Shown in pieces: positions 13,801 through 64,000 of a stretch of DNA of 64,000 nt. This DNA is from Pseudorasbora parva (Eukaryota > Chordata > Actinopteri > Cypriniformes > Gobionidae). Made by a program: the position numbers and the translations under genes. The notes below the pieces were generated by a model, which was not told where the DNA came from, searched no databases, and was given only the letters and a program-made list of their open reading frames with translations. Position 1 is the stretch's first letter. Every line of letters begins with the position of its first letter. The stretch covers positions 23,700,546-23,764,545 of the forward strand of contig NC_090176.1 of the NCBI RefSeq assembly GCF_024679245.1. Reading direction: 5' to 3'.

Positions 13801-14925
13801 AGCTTTTTAAAGTGTCTGCGTAGATTCACAGCCCAAGACAAGACATTTGAAGTAGGATTGCATTTCATGCATCTGTGGAGGGAGCGAAACGTTCCTGAAA
13901 CTGCTAACTTAGCTCTTCTTCTTTGACTCTTTATGAGACCACGCTGTGGGACGTATAGGACAGACATGGAACATTGGCCGTCTGTGGCTTGCGAGCTGCC
14001 GCCTGGTGTCAGTTCTGCACACTCTTATGAGTGTATGAGTGTATGTGTCCTGCCACCCATATGGAGTGGAGCCACTGTGTCTCATCTCTGCATGAGTGCG
14101 TTTTTTGTTTCTGTGGATGTTACCCATCATAACGTTTGCTCCTTTTATGAGACTAGTATATTTAATTTAAAAGATGAAACAATGAATGGTAAGTCTGGGA
14201 ATCAAAATAGATTTGATGCGATTTCTGATTTTGTTTCACTTTCATTTGATATCAGTTTCTTTGGATATACAGTATATATCAGGTACAGTTCATTTCTCTC
14301 TCAGCTAAAGCTGTAAACTATACCCTGTCAGTTCAAACAATGTTAAAACATAAAAGGTTAAAATGAACAGAATCCATTCTATTACATTTACTTGCTTTTG
14401 TTTGTTGAATAAAAGCGTTTAAATTGCACATAAGGCAGTTTTTAGATCAAAGTTTTAATGAGATTATTATGTTTTAACATTCTACTACATTGTACAACAC
14501 ATAAACAACGGCTGTCGTAAATACTTGATTTCATGATAGATTCATTCAAACATACATTAATTAATGAAGACAACTATAAGGTCAAGAAAAAATAAAATGA
14601 ATATGTCATACAGTGTATATATTTGACCAAAAAGCTCATCTCTAGTTATTTTTTCTTGCTAAATATAAAAATAAATAAAAACAGAAAACTGCACAGATCA
14701 AAAGATGGAAAAAATGAAGTCACCACTTAACACTGAATTCTAAATGTTAAGTGGTCTTTACATTTTTTTTCCAGAGCTGTATTTTGGAATTTAAGAATTG
14801 ATATAAAATAGAATAGATATTTTTTTTGTCAACCCAACCATAATAGCCATTTTGTTGGTCTGTGCCCGTTTATTGCAGTAACGGGTCTTTATAGGTTTTC
14901 ACCAAAGCTCATATGCACTGTAAAA

Positions 14926-15069
14926 AAATGAATGTCTCCAATTTAAAATATTTTCAGTTGGCCAAATTAAATCTCTGTGAATTGATGCAATTTAATTAAC
15001 TACATTTTTTAGATGTGATCAGTCACTAGAAAATTTTCAATTGGAGAACATTCATTTTTCTTTACAGTG
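14926..15069. mobile_element. short MITE with CACTG ends
   Basis: 144 bp with inverted ends CACTGTAAAAAAATGAATGT and ACATTCATTTTTCTTTACAG followed by TG. Internal CCAATTT/AATTGG is also inverted. No coding capacity. Confidence 0.7.
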
Positions 15070-16549
15070 TGGGTGGGAATAATGGGAACACCAGCCAAAC
15101 CTTGATCCCTTGTAAGTAACATTGTAAAAAACATAGTTTTTAGCATAAATAAAGTTGCTTTAGGAGCAGATGGAGGTCATGCTGATCAAAACCACAGTTA
15201 ATTTATCACATGACATTGCAACCAAAGTGCAAGTTGCTTTTTAATTGGCAGTCTGCTCTCGTTTCCTGTGCATGGATCCAGATAAGAGTCAGCTTCCTAA
15301 CTTTGTTGTGTCCACGACCAGGGGATTAGAGAGAAGTGAGGTCCACCTCTTTTTCAATCTCCAATGAGGAACCGCTAAAAGTTTGTTCTGTGTTTGCACA
15401 CGTGTGACGGCCAATTAGCCACCCCTGCTCACGTGCCCGCTTTGTGGCTGAGTGATTTATGTATGGTGAATAACATTTCGTCTGGCTGACAGGGATGATC
15501 GGATGGTGGTCGTTAGCAGGTCTGAGAGGTCCTGGCCCAAGGTGAATGGTCCTATTCTGACCCGTCTGCTGCACGCCGCTTCGAGTACCGAACGTTCCTT
15601 CGCACCATCCGCACGGATGTGAGGATCTGTATGTGAGCGTGTGCGCCGACATGGTTTTCTAGCTTGTGCGCTGCATCTGGCTGCTGTAAATATTAGCTTT
15701 TCGACTGAACGTGGCCACCCTCAGATATTCAAAGGCAGAAATTGAGAAGCATGTTTTTTTATTTAGTTGTCTGGCACCCTTTTCTAAACCAGCAGCAGAC
15801 AGCTTGGTTACGTTCAACAAACATACGGTAAGCAGTGCATTCAGTCTGTATCTTCTAGTGCTGGTGGTTTTGGACTGGGGTGAAGGGGTCTGTGAGACCG
15901 AATTTAAAAGGGCATTGGGTTCAGCTCCATTACACATAAATATAAACAAATGCTCACTGAAGAGATTCGAAAATAACAAGCTAATAAACCTGCCCACTCC
16001 TGATGGCAAATCATAAATTGATCCTCAGAGATCCAGAACCTGGCTCTCTGCGTTTGTGTGTGAACTTATTTATGGCATTGTATGTGTGTGACAAGAGTTT
16101 TGTTTCTCTGTCTCTTAGTGTGATGTTGTGTATACACTAAATATACATTTTCATTTTTTTTGGGATGCACCAATGTACATTTTTTTGACTGATACTATAA
16201 ACTTATACAATTTTCATCTCAATTTTTTTTATTCAAATAACCAAAGACCCCTAGAACAATACTAGAACAATGTTATATATTTTGTTGACTTGTGTACTTA
16301 CATTATCCTAAATACTTCCAAGAATGTTTAGTAATTTTAACCAGGACACGAGCCGTATCCGTGCAACTTCAATGGCATCATGCCCGCGTTACCCTTTGAT
16401 TTCTGGTTTTATTTTGTAGAAACCGTGGAAACACCAAAGATGTTTTAATATATTATGTTTTTTAATAGACAGGAGAGCAACTGTTTGGCTACATTAATCT
16501 ACAGAAAATGATGTATTGTTATACAGCTCAACACAGTTAGTTTCATTGT
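15070..16549. other. non-coding, nothing recognised
   Basis: Contains a somewhat GC-richer block at 15300-16020 with overlapping open frames on both strands (up to 116 codons). No domain or splice pattern was found. Confidence 0.45.
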
Positions 16550-17402
16550 TTAAAGGTCCCATTCTTCACGTGTTTTCGAAGCTTTGATTATGTTTACAGT
16601 GTGCAATATAACATTTTTCACACATTTTACTTATCTGTACAGCGCTGTTTTCTCTGTCCTAAAAACGGCCTGATGATTTCCTTGTTCTATGAAGTCCCTC
16701 CTTCAGAAACACGTAACGAGTTCTGATTGGGCCAGCGCTTCCCGTGACAGCAGCTTAGCGCACTTTGCCCGGAAAGGTCCCGCCTCTTACCATAACGGGG
16801 AGATGCAAGCGCTGAATGCATGCTCTTCTCCACGTGGGAGAGCAACAACACCATGCACCCTATTTTGCTCGTTCTTGTGAGCGGAGAGTTCACACTTACA
16901 TATAATTATATAGAGTAATATAAATGCGTATTTGGCATGCTGTCCGGGGGGAGGGATTCGAGCCTGAACTTGGCCCGAACCCAGAGTACCCCCCTTCATG
17001 TAAGTGGCTAGAACTAAAAGAGCAATATGTGGAGAAGGGGTGGAGGAGGGATGCTGATAAACTGTCAACAGTGCTGCGTGTATATATACACCTCTTGTTG
17101 ATTAGCTGAGTGCTCTCCACCTGTGTCAATTATCTGAAAGCCCTCCTCCCGAATCTTTGTTAATAAACATTGTTTAGTCAACAAACGGTTCTAGTGACGT
17201 CATTACATCCCTGCACTTCCTGCTGTAGTCCAAACCGGCCGTTCGCTGTAGGCTTTGAAAGGGAACATCTGTTAAATAAAATATCTCGCTTGGCATTGAA
17301 CTTTGAGCTTTATAATTTTACAGGTATTATTTATGCTCTAACAGCAACATTACACACTAACTAAAGTTTGAAAGATGGAATCGCGAAGAACGGGACCTTT
17401 AA
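16550..17402. mobile_element. MITE, TTAA target, 0.85 kb
   Basis: Ends TTAAAGGTCCCATTCTTC and GAAGAACGGGACCTTTAA. Internal sequence includes CTTTGAGCTTTATAATTTTA, typical of a common cyprinid repeat in the reverse orientation. Short open frames inside are not similar to known proteins. Confidence 0.8.
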
Positions 17403-19107
17403 ATCTTGTTTTCTTTAATTAACCGCGTCTACTATGTTTTACCACGCCTAATATCAATCTAGCTTACTGGAGTGTGCAACAAATGTCTCATAGTAGCCGT
17501 AGAGTGAATGCACAGAGAAGCATTATAACATAACTTTCAACACAGTCAGATGTATTTAATATGATAAAACAGCGCTTTTACCCCACACATGACCGGAAGA
17601 AGCGGAAGCGGTCGTCTGTGGCATCATTAAAGCTTCACTGCCCTCAAGCCATGTGTCACGATTGTCTCTCACCAGCAATCGCTCCAGCTGCCTCGTTCCA
17701 CTCAATGGCTTTCAGCCGCACCCTGCTTCATCAAACAGTAATGTTAATAAATATTTAATACATCAGCTCAACCATGAATATGAATTTTGTCCCGTATAAT
17801 TATTTTCCACTGGATGTAGAGGTGAAGACAACAACCCCCATGATTCATCCAGCTACGCCTTTGTTTTAAATAAGCGACCTCTAGCTGTGAAAATTATATA
17901 TTTGCCTTTAAAGGAGTCATGACATGAGTCATTGATAAATCAAATCTGCCTTGATCTTTTGACATGTACTAATATGTCTTTGTAAATTGTACCATTAAAA
18001 CATCCTGCAAGTGTCATAGCTTAAAACATCCCCCTCATTATAAACAAATCTAATTAAGTCAAATTTAATCAAGCTCAAAATACTTTTTGATATTGCAGGA
18101 TCTGTGATGACACACGGGCAAATATATTTTGCACACGCCTTTCTCCAGAGGAAGATATTGACTAATAGTTACATCATTTTACCATAGGCCCTGTCCACTG
18201 GCATGCAGTCTGCTGACATTTGCCTACAGGAAGTGAGCATTGTGTCAAAAGCAAATAGAACCTAATACAATCACTGATGCTTGATATTGGTACAGATGCA
18301 CGTTCAGTTTGCCAGATAACTATTTTAGTAACAGTATGTTTCATTTTAATTGGCACTTTATTGAAAGGAACGGTGAGAAAAAAGTCCTTAAATAAAAAAT
18401 ACCGGTAGTAAGAAAGTAAGAAAAGGGATTAAGAAATGATGCAAGCGTGTAAGGAACTGTGACTGAGCACATGCAAACAAAGTGGACAGCTTAAAGTCCT
18501 TATGTGTTTTGTGAGTGTGAATGTGTAGAAGAAAGGCATAGAGATGCTGAGGTTTACCAGGATCCTCCTGCGATGGGCAGGGCGTGTGCATCTGAGCCTG
18601 TGCGCGTCCAGGAAGGGCTCAGTAATCCAGAGCTGCCACAGGCATGCTGAAAATGAGGAGCCCCTGAAGAGTTGTGGAGAGCACTGTCACATTTTCCACC
18701 CCAGCAGGGTGGAGGAATGATGGAGAGATGGAGGAGGAAAAGAGAGGGAAAGAACATGGATGGTTATGGTGGTTAGAAAGAGAGAGAGCAGACAGAAAAA
18801 AGAAGCCGTCCACTTGTCGTGTCGTAGGCATTTGAACCTCAACACAAGGCATGACAGAGAAATGAACAGTTGCTGCGATTCTTTCCTTTCTTTTTTAAGC
18901 TTTCTCAATTTACGTAGTGGGGGGACTGGTGAATTCCACTGAATGGGTACAAATAAAAACATTTGAACATTTCTCTAAATATCTTCTTTTATGTTCCACA
19001 AAATAAAGAAAGGCATACAGTAGAGCGACATGATTCTGGATAAATTGAGAATCACTCTTTTTGTTTAAAATAGAGATTGTGATTCTGAATAGAAACTAAA
19101 CAGTATG
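17403..19107. other. non-coding, nothing recognised
   Basis: Includes a G/A-rich segment at 18500-18800 with short open frames on the reverse strand. No gene or repeat family recognised. Confidence 0.45.
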
Positions 19108-19514
19108 AGCCTGACAAGCCAGACCCACATCAAGATGTTTGGTCTGGAAACTCACTATTGACAGGGCTCAATCCGAGGGGCGGGATTAACGGTTGTCTTT
19201 CAAACTCCCTCTGCACACAATTGGATAAGCGCTACAACCAACCAGAGAAACGTAAAGCGGAGCTAGAGTGGAGAGTCGCGGCCAAAGCCGATTCGAAAGA
19301 CTGCCGTTCGCCAGCTTCTTTGTTTTCAAGTAGCACTCGGAACCATTACAACTCCACCGTCATTATATTAAGCCTGCCCACCGACTTTATACACAATGTG
19401 ATTGGCCTTACCAAAGTTTGGTTTTTCCAGCTCGTATGTCTACCGAGAGTTGCTAGACTACATTCGCAGCAAATTAAATTTGCTGCTGCTAGGGTGCGTC
19501 TAGATTTCTAGGCT
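19108..19514. mobile_element. MITE with AGCCT ends
   Basis: Imperfect inverted ends AGCCTGACAAGCCAGACCCA and GTGCGTCTAGATTTCTAGGC. It lies about 200 bp before the hAT element. An open frame of 117 residues inside has no family similarity. Confidence 0.55.
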
Positions 19515-19811
19515 AAAGCAATATAACACAAAAACGAAATTTTCTTAGTCTCTTGACACCACCTACTGGTGTATTTGCGTCATTTTTGGAATTGTTAGCC
19601 AGAGGCTAAAGACTACAGCCAGCAGAGGGAGCTATTTCCACATTTTTTCAACCCGCACATGGGGATGGGAGATCACACTCACAGCGCAGCTACAGGCATT
19701 CATTTAAACCAGCGTTTCTCAAAGTGTGGGGCGTGGCCCACTGGGTGGGGAATAAAGACATGACAAGTGGGGCGTGACAAATGGGAGGACATTTGTTCAT
19801 TTTCAACACGA

Positions 19812-20009
19812 TCTCATGGTAATGCATATAAATAGTACGAGTGTGCAATCTCGTGGATATGTATACACCAAAATGAGTTTTGCCCTGCATATGCTACGCA
19901 GTTTTTCACGTGCATATGCTACGCACTTTATGGCGTATATATGACACGCTCTTGGGTAGGATACATTCCACGAAATTGCACACTCATAGTATTTACACAT
20001 TTTCATGAG
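19812..20009. mobile_element. MITE nested inside the hAT element
   Basis: About 45-bp imperfect inverted ends: CTCATGGTAATGCATATAAA (19812) and CACATTTTCATGAG (ending about 20009), both followed inward by AGTGTGCAAT-type sequence. Class unclear. Confidence 0.65.
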
Positions 20010-20469
20010 GCTCTCATTTGTTTGTGCCCATCTCTACCACCTTTTGAGTAGTCCCACGTGGTATTTTTATTTCTGTGCTCCTGAGAGTACAGTCCCGGGA
20101 TATGGGATTCAGAATGTTTAGTGACGTGACATAACTGCCAGATTCAAACTGTGATCGTGCTGGCTGGCGCTGAGCCAGATGCAGACGCGCTCAGCACTTG
20201 ACATTGGCCTAATATCATGCAATGTTTTCAACCACATGTTTATTTTAAGTTTAAAACCTTTAAATACACATAACTACTAGTAAAACAATACATTTAGAGT
20301 TTGTAGAATACACACTGGTGTCTATGGAAGCAGCAATAACAATCCATTGAAGTATAATTTGCCAACATGTTTTATTCATATCAGATACACATAGTTTAAG
20401 TAACTATAAAGTTTACTCGACTCTTCTCCCAGTTATGTCTCCTAATGTCTCCCAGTTATGTCTCTCAGT

Positions 20470-20506
20470 CTCCTAATGTCATTTCTATGACATTAGGAGT
20501 GGTCAA
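20470..20506 (+). repeat. 13-bp hairpin, with a 26-bp duplicate at 21088-21113
   Basis: CTCCTAATGTCAT, loop TTCT, ATGACATTAGGAG. The stretch 20481-20506 is repeated exactly at 21088-21113, just outside the hAT right end. Confidence 0.8.
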
Positions 20507-21048
20507 GTGGTCACTTACTTATTTCAGGAGAAACTGATGAATTTAAACGCTGTAAATCTGGTTAATGGTTGACTGGACTCTTAACTACGGTACATTTGTT
20601 CAAAGGTGGCAGCGCCCATCTCACATTATAGATCAAAATCAAGATCATTTATAACGGTTTATAAATTACAAAACACACTGATAATTAGATTTTTAGATAG
20701 TTGATGACATGATAAACAAGTTTGTCAATATTTTAAATAAAAAAGAAAAAAACTTGAATAAAAGCAATACATCTGTCACATAGATCTGACCATCGATATG
20801 TATACATACATATCTATGGATCTGACTGTCATACAGCGCTATTTTGGTTGTGGTGTGTCACGTGATAAGCATGACGCGTCGCCATGGAAACAATAAGGGG
20901 AAACGTTCTAAAATAACGGTGAACTTTACTTTAAAGCTTAGATAATTACCATTTTGTTGGGGCGATTGGGGACAGGTGGGGCTCGGAACCCTTCCCTACC
21001 TCCAAAGTGAGGAATGGCAGAAAAAGTTTGAGAAACACTGATTTAAAT

Positions 21049-22269
<1,221 letters not shown>

Positions 22270-22442
22270 GAGCATGTCATTGGACAGTTTCCCTCAGTGA
22301 ATGTAGAGCTTGTGAAGACTTTTGTAATGATTCATAGTATCAAGGTAAAAGATTTATCAAAATAATGACATCTTTATTAAAAAATGCTCCGAAAGTGATG
22401 CACAATATTATCATTAACCATATCGATAAGGTCAAGTCTATC

Positions 22443-22890
22443 TGCTAAAGTCTCTTCTGTTCACCAAGGTTGCATTTCTTTCATGAATACATTTATAATT
22501 TTACAAAAGATTTCTATCTAATAAACGTTTTAATAAATGTAATACAAATTTTAAATGCTATAAATCCTGTTCATTGAACTTTCTATTCATCAAAGAATCC
22601 TGAAAAAAAGTATCACAATTTCTACCAAAATATTAAGCAGTTGAACTGTTTTTAACATTGATAATATTAAGAAATATTTCTTGAGCAGCAACTCGTTATA
22701 TTAGAATGATTTCTGAAGGATCATGTGACACTGAAAACTGGAGTAATGATGCTAAAAATCAGCTTTGCCATCACACAAATACATTTCTCAATATTACTGT
22801 TTTTTATCGTATTTTTTGATTAAATAAGCCTTGATCTGCATAAGAGACTTAAACAAATGTTTCCAAACTTTTAAGAGGTGCTGACTGTTA
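22443..22890 (+). repeat. cyprinid interspersed repeat A
   Basis: Contains AACTTTCTATTCATCAAAGA, TTTCTGAAGGATCATGTGAC and TAAATAAGCCTTGATCTGCA in the order typical of a very common cyprinid non-coding repeat (probably a non-autonomous DNA element). No coding capacity. Confidence 0.65.
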
Positions 22891-23634
22891 TATGTCAGAA
22901 TTGGCATGAAGATAGGGTTGAGTGATTATTTCAATTTAATTGTAATAATATAATAATACAAATTAATACAATTATTATTATTTTTCTTCAAAATGTATAT
23001 ATTTGCTTATAAGAGTGAATTTTCTGTAATCAGAGGAACCAACAAGAACACAAAAATTATCAAAAATGTACCTTTAAAAAATACAGCAATATCACAAAAT
23101 AGTAATAAACAGATACTATATTAAACTATAAACTATATTTGCTGAAAATGTACATAATTGAATATTTAGAAAATGTCATACAGGACATTTGTGTGTAAGA
23201 AAAACTGCTTCCAAATTTAGAATTGGACTCACTGAAATTATACAATTATACAATGGGGGAAAAGCACATTACTTGCCATATTCACAATAATTAAAAATTA
23301 TTTCAAGAATATGGTTACTGTTGCTCATGTCACAATAATTGGAGAACTGAAAATACATTTCTGTTTGCTTTTTATATATTTTTAAATATCTGTCAATGCA
23401 CACACCGCTTTAGAGATTATCATGGTTTTCATTGACAGCTCTTTGATGCTCAAGCTTTGTAAGTGTTTTGTCTCACTGTTTCTTTAGTCCCTCTTGGATC
23501 TGATGGATTTTAGAGGCAGCATGTATGTAACCATAGCCTGTATATCGCTGCTCTTCTGTTTTCTGATTCTCCTTTCTCTCTTTCACTTTCTTGTTTGTCT
23601 CATTGTCTCTCTCGCTTTCTTTCTGTGTCTGCAG

Positions 23635-61372
<37,738 letters not shown>

Positions 61373-61555
61373 CCATCAGGGCAGCCCCAGCGGGCACCTG
61401 CCAATGAATGTAGCCCTCCCAACTGGAATCAGACCAGACCGGATGCAGGGGACCGGCCGGGCAGACCAGCAGCCGTGGGATCAAAACCAAAGAACTTCTT
61501 TCTAGGGGAGATGAAGGAGCCACAGGCAGAAGGGCTCTGAGTGCACTGCCAGCTT

Positions 61556-61574
61556 GGGGAGGGAGGGAGGGGGG
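61556..61574 (+). promoter_or_regulatory. G-quadruplex motif in igf2bp2 3' UTR
   Basis: GGGGAGGGAGGGAGGGGGG has four G-runs of at least three separated by single A bases, a canonical and very stable G4 pattern. It begins 184 nt after the stop codon on the RNA sense strand. Confidence 0.6.
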
Positions 61575-63241
61575 AAAGAAGGAAGCGCAAGGAAGACAAG
61601 TGTTCCTTTTATTGTTCAAACACACCGACTGAGAGAAGAATAGGTATGGGGCGTCTGTTATCAGGACGGGACACATCACGGTCGCCCCAAGTAACAATTT
61701 CTTTAGAAACTTCTTAATTTAGGCTTAATATAGGGTTAACAAAAATAAGACGATCCATTAACACGTGTACACTGATGCATTTTGACTGAGTTGTGTTGCT
61801 GTTTTTCTTGGGTAGGTAAGTGTGGGTGTGCACTAGCAGTTGGCGACCGATTTTTGTTATTTTTTTGATGCTCAGATTTCGATTTCAATGATCCTCAGCA
61901 GTATTGTCACCAGTACACTAGAACAAACATACTGTAATCTGAAGCAGAAGTACGATTCTTCTTGTTTTGCACAAGCCATTGGGCGAGTAGTGCACATATG
62001 CGGTGGCATACGCATAACGTTGTTTTTCAAAATTTCTTTGATGATGGGATGAGAATGTTAGGACATGTAAAAGACTGAACGTTTACTCATATCTTAGCCT
62101 GTTTGCATTTCTGGACACATCATCCAACGCAACAGATCCTTGTTACTTAAGCCTGTGTGTGCCAACGGATGCAGTTAAAACATTTCTTACTGTGCATATC
62201 TTTAATTTTTTTAGCTTTTCGTTTTTAGGTATTTCTATCCAGCTCTTACACTCCCTTTTTATTTTAATGCCAGTGTTTTTGCGGCCTCTGCATTTTGTCA
62301 TTTCATCCCTGCCGCATTCTTGTGGCGGAAGTTATTAGAGTCGGAGTAGGCATGTAATAGATATGGATTAGGAGTCACCACCCCTGGTTTGCTTTAGGGG
62401 GTATGAAAAGAGTATAAAGCAAGCACCAGCGCCTGAAAGGCAGCGCACCTTTACTGACTTGACATCGGGCAGAAGCGAAATCGAATGTGCACCAAGAACT
62501 CTGCCTTAATCTATGCTGAAAGCAAACGAAAAGATGGGCGACTCAAAATGTGATTGGAGGGTCAGGTTTATTGTGGGACGAGGAGGCACCTGTGGTACAC
62601 ACACAACCGCGTTTGGCTTTAAATCTCTTTGTCAGGGAGCTTTCTAAACGGCATGACAGCTGTGAATGTACAAAAGCAGCCTTTTAGAGAGAGCACCACC
62701 CTGTCATGTTCAGTGAGCTGGTTGGTCAGCAAGCATTTTTTTGAAAATCAATACTGGGGCTGTTTTGGGGAAACTGATCGACTATTTCAACAGGACGTGC
62801 AGGCATGGATATCCCTTTGTGCTTTATTTTCTTCTTATTTTTGACCATGGAAGCTCGTGGCCTTAACGTCACCGGTCTATGACATCACAGACAGCTCCCT
62901 CTCCCAATGAGAGCTAAGCCTCATCTTCCAGACGCAAGGTTTATGCCAATACGCACAGCTTCCATTTGTGTGTATGCGTGTGTGTATATAGATATATATA
63001 TAAAGAGAGAGAAATATTTATGAATCTATTTTTTTTCCTATTTTGTGACGAGAGCTATTAATAAAAAAACAAACAGAATTTTTTTTTTTTGGTGGAACAC
63101 TGCCATGTTATTCTGAAGGGAAGTGTTTATTTTCGTGGAAGTAGACTATGAATATTGGTAGTATACTAACAGTGAGAACAGTAATAAATCAACGCAACAC
63201 TTTGATCAGAATGTGATTGGCGCGCATGTCAGTATTGTGAT

Positions 63242-63249
63242 CTACCTCA
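63242..63249 (+). promoter_or_regulatory. let-7 8-mer target site
   Basis: CTACCTCA is a full 8-mer match to the let-7 seed. IMP-family mRNAs are well-known let-7 targets in vertebrates. The site lies downstream of two AATAAA copies and upstream of the distal one, so only a long 3' UTR would contain it. Confidence 0.5.
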
Positions 63250-63340
63250 GGCGTCAGGGTACCTCAATCTTAATTTCCCTTTTTTTGCTCCCCACATTTT
63301 GTATGCCTTGTAAACTAAAAGTTTTCTTTTTTATGACAAT

Positions 63341-63346
63341 AATAAA
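63341..63346 (+). promoter_or_regulatory. candidate distal poly(A) signal
   Basis: AATAAA followed by AAGA and an A-rich stretch, about 1.97 kb after the stop codon. Other AATAAA copies at 63060-63065 and 63183-63188 could give shorter 3' ends. Which one is used cannot be told from sequence. Confidence 0.45.
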
Positions 63347-63365
63347 AGATCAAGAAAAAGACTAG

Positions 63366-64000
63366 TCTAAAGTCTTCAGATCCATCTGACAAAGAAGAAT
63401 GGATCTTAAAGCTTTCAAAACTCTATGCGAATTTACTGCATTATTGTACCGATCACAACCTCGTGAGTTATAGAATGTGTAACTGAAGGGGTACTTACCT
63501 GCTCGAAAGGGGTTCCGAATGTGAAAACTGTGTACTGATGTCTAGATCAATGACAAATGGTTAAAAAAGACTATGAATATCAAGTATATCTTAATTCAAA
63601 GCATTGCGTTACGTTGTCTGAAGCGTAAGCCAGCTTTCTCTTTACATTTTATAAAAACGAGTCCAAATTCAGGAATTACAGTAAGACCAAATTTTTTAAT
63701 TGAGTTTTTTCTATCAAGGCCTTTCACAAAACAAACCTGGTTTGATATGAAGAAAAACATAAAAAAAATAAAAAAATAAAACAGCTGTTTTCTTGATGTA
63801 ATAATTCACAAGAGTCACTGTGTTTGTTTATCGTAATCACACAAAAATCACAAATGCAGGTATTTTTGTCGCCTCAGATCTGCTCTGACTGCAGTGGATC
63901 TGTTGCCGGTTACTGTACATGCGTGTTACCGCTCAAAAACCGAGGCCTATGTCAAATCGAGACAGAAGACGATAGACAACCAGGTCAAAGTACGTGTACT
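63366..64000. other. downstream flank, nothing recognised
   Basis: Sequence after the inferred igf2bp2 end. A-rich run near 63755-63780. No neighbouring gene is visible. Confidence 0.4.

Larger units (their letters stand above)
8213..14925. other. non-coding, mostly unremarkable
   Basis: AT-rich. Contains a minisatellite at 9317, a short GT run at 9876-9894, and repeat material at 10260-10880. Open frames at 11417-11842 and 12638-12976 have no recognised similarity and no coding signature. Confidence 0.5.
19710..21040. mobile_element. non-autonomous hAT element
   Basis: Ends CAGCGTTTCTCAAAGTGTGG and TTTGAGAAACACTG. Flanks form an 8-bp duplication with one mismatch (ATTTAAAC 19702-19709, ATTTAAAT 21041-21048), the hallmark of hAT insertion. 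1331 bp without a transposase. A second MITE is nested at 19812-20009. Confidence 0.85.
61373..63365 (+). other. igf2bp2: igf2bp2 3' UTR
   Basis: Non-coding sequence continuous with the last exon and without large repeats. It contains a G-quadruplex motif at 61556-61574, a Pumilio-like TGTATATA at 62983-62990, a let-7 8-mer CTACCTCA at 63242-63249, and AATAAA signals at 63060, 63183 and 63341. The end about 20 nt after the last AATAAA is inferred. Without transcript data the true end or ends are uncertain. Confidence 0.6.

Noticed and set aside
15326..16016. Three overlapping frames of 101-116 codons on both strands
   Set aside because: No similarity recognised and no coding signature that separates one strand from the other.

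Overview
The window is nuclear DNA from a teleost, most likely a cyprinid (zebrafish, carp or goldfish relative). The evidence is AT-rich sequence with spliced GT-AG genes, long CT/GA/CA microsatellites, a tRNA-derived SINE of the cyprinid HAmo type, Tc1, hAT and TTAA-type DNA transposons, an Angel-like MITE end, and a Tx1-clade LINE. No bacterial-style genes, operons, CRISPR arrays or tRNA/rRNA genes were recognised. The one host gene I can support is igf2bp2 (IMP2, insulin-like growth factor 2 mRNA-binding protein 2), on the + strand from 23635 to the stop at 61372, with a 3' UTR to about 63365. Fourteen coding exons join with compatible phases into 528 residues. By comparison with the vertebrate family they are exons 3 to 16 of 16. 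They cover RRM2 and all four KH domains with intact GxxG loops. Exons 1-2 (RRM1) were not found and probably lie upstream. The paralog (2a or 2b) cannot be decided here. Layout: 1-23634 has no recognised exon and is intron 2 or upstream sequence. It holds a decayed LINE (minus, 2090-3140), an LTR-like fragment, several MITEs, a 1.3-kb hAT element with a second MITE nested in it (19710-21040), and a 122-bp CT repeat. Intron 3 carries the SINE and an inverted repeat pair. Intron 4 (10.6 kb) carries a broken Tc1 element (25889-27180) and a nearly full-length Tx1-clade LINE (27465-32925) set exactly inside a TC microsatellite. Intron 6 holds a second Tc1 element nested in an older repeat. Intron 8 holds a gag-like repeat remnant. 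Introns 9-12 hold a cluster of palindromic elements, most of them TTAA-flanked: a 1.3-kb foldback element next to exon 10, two direct copies of one family on either side of exon 11, a 0.7-kb MITE, and a Harbinger-like element containing a 39-bp-arm perfect palindrome. The 3' UTR has a G-quadruplex motif and a let-7 8-mer site lying between alternative poly(A) signals. I do not see a clearly undescribed molecular system. The most informative signals are the TC-targeted LINE, the foldback element beside exon 10, the repeat pair bracketing exon 11, the CT tract beside the exon 5 acceptor, and the let-7 site.
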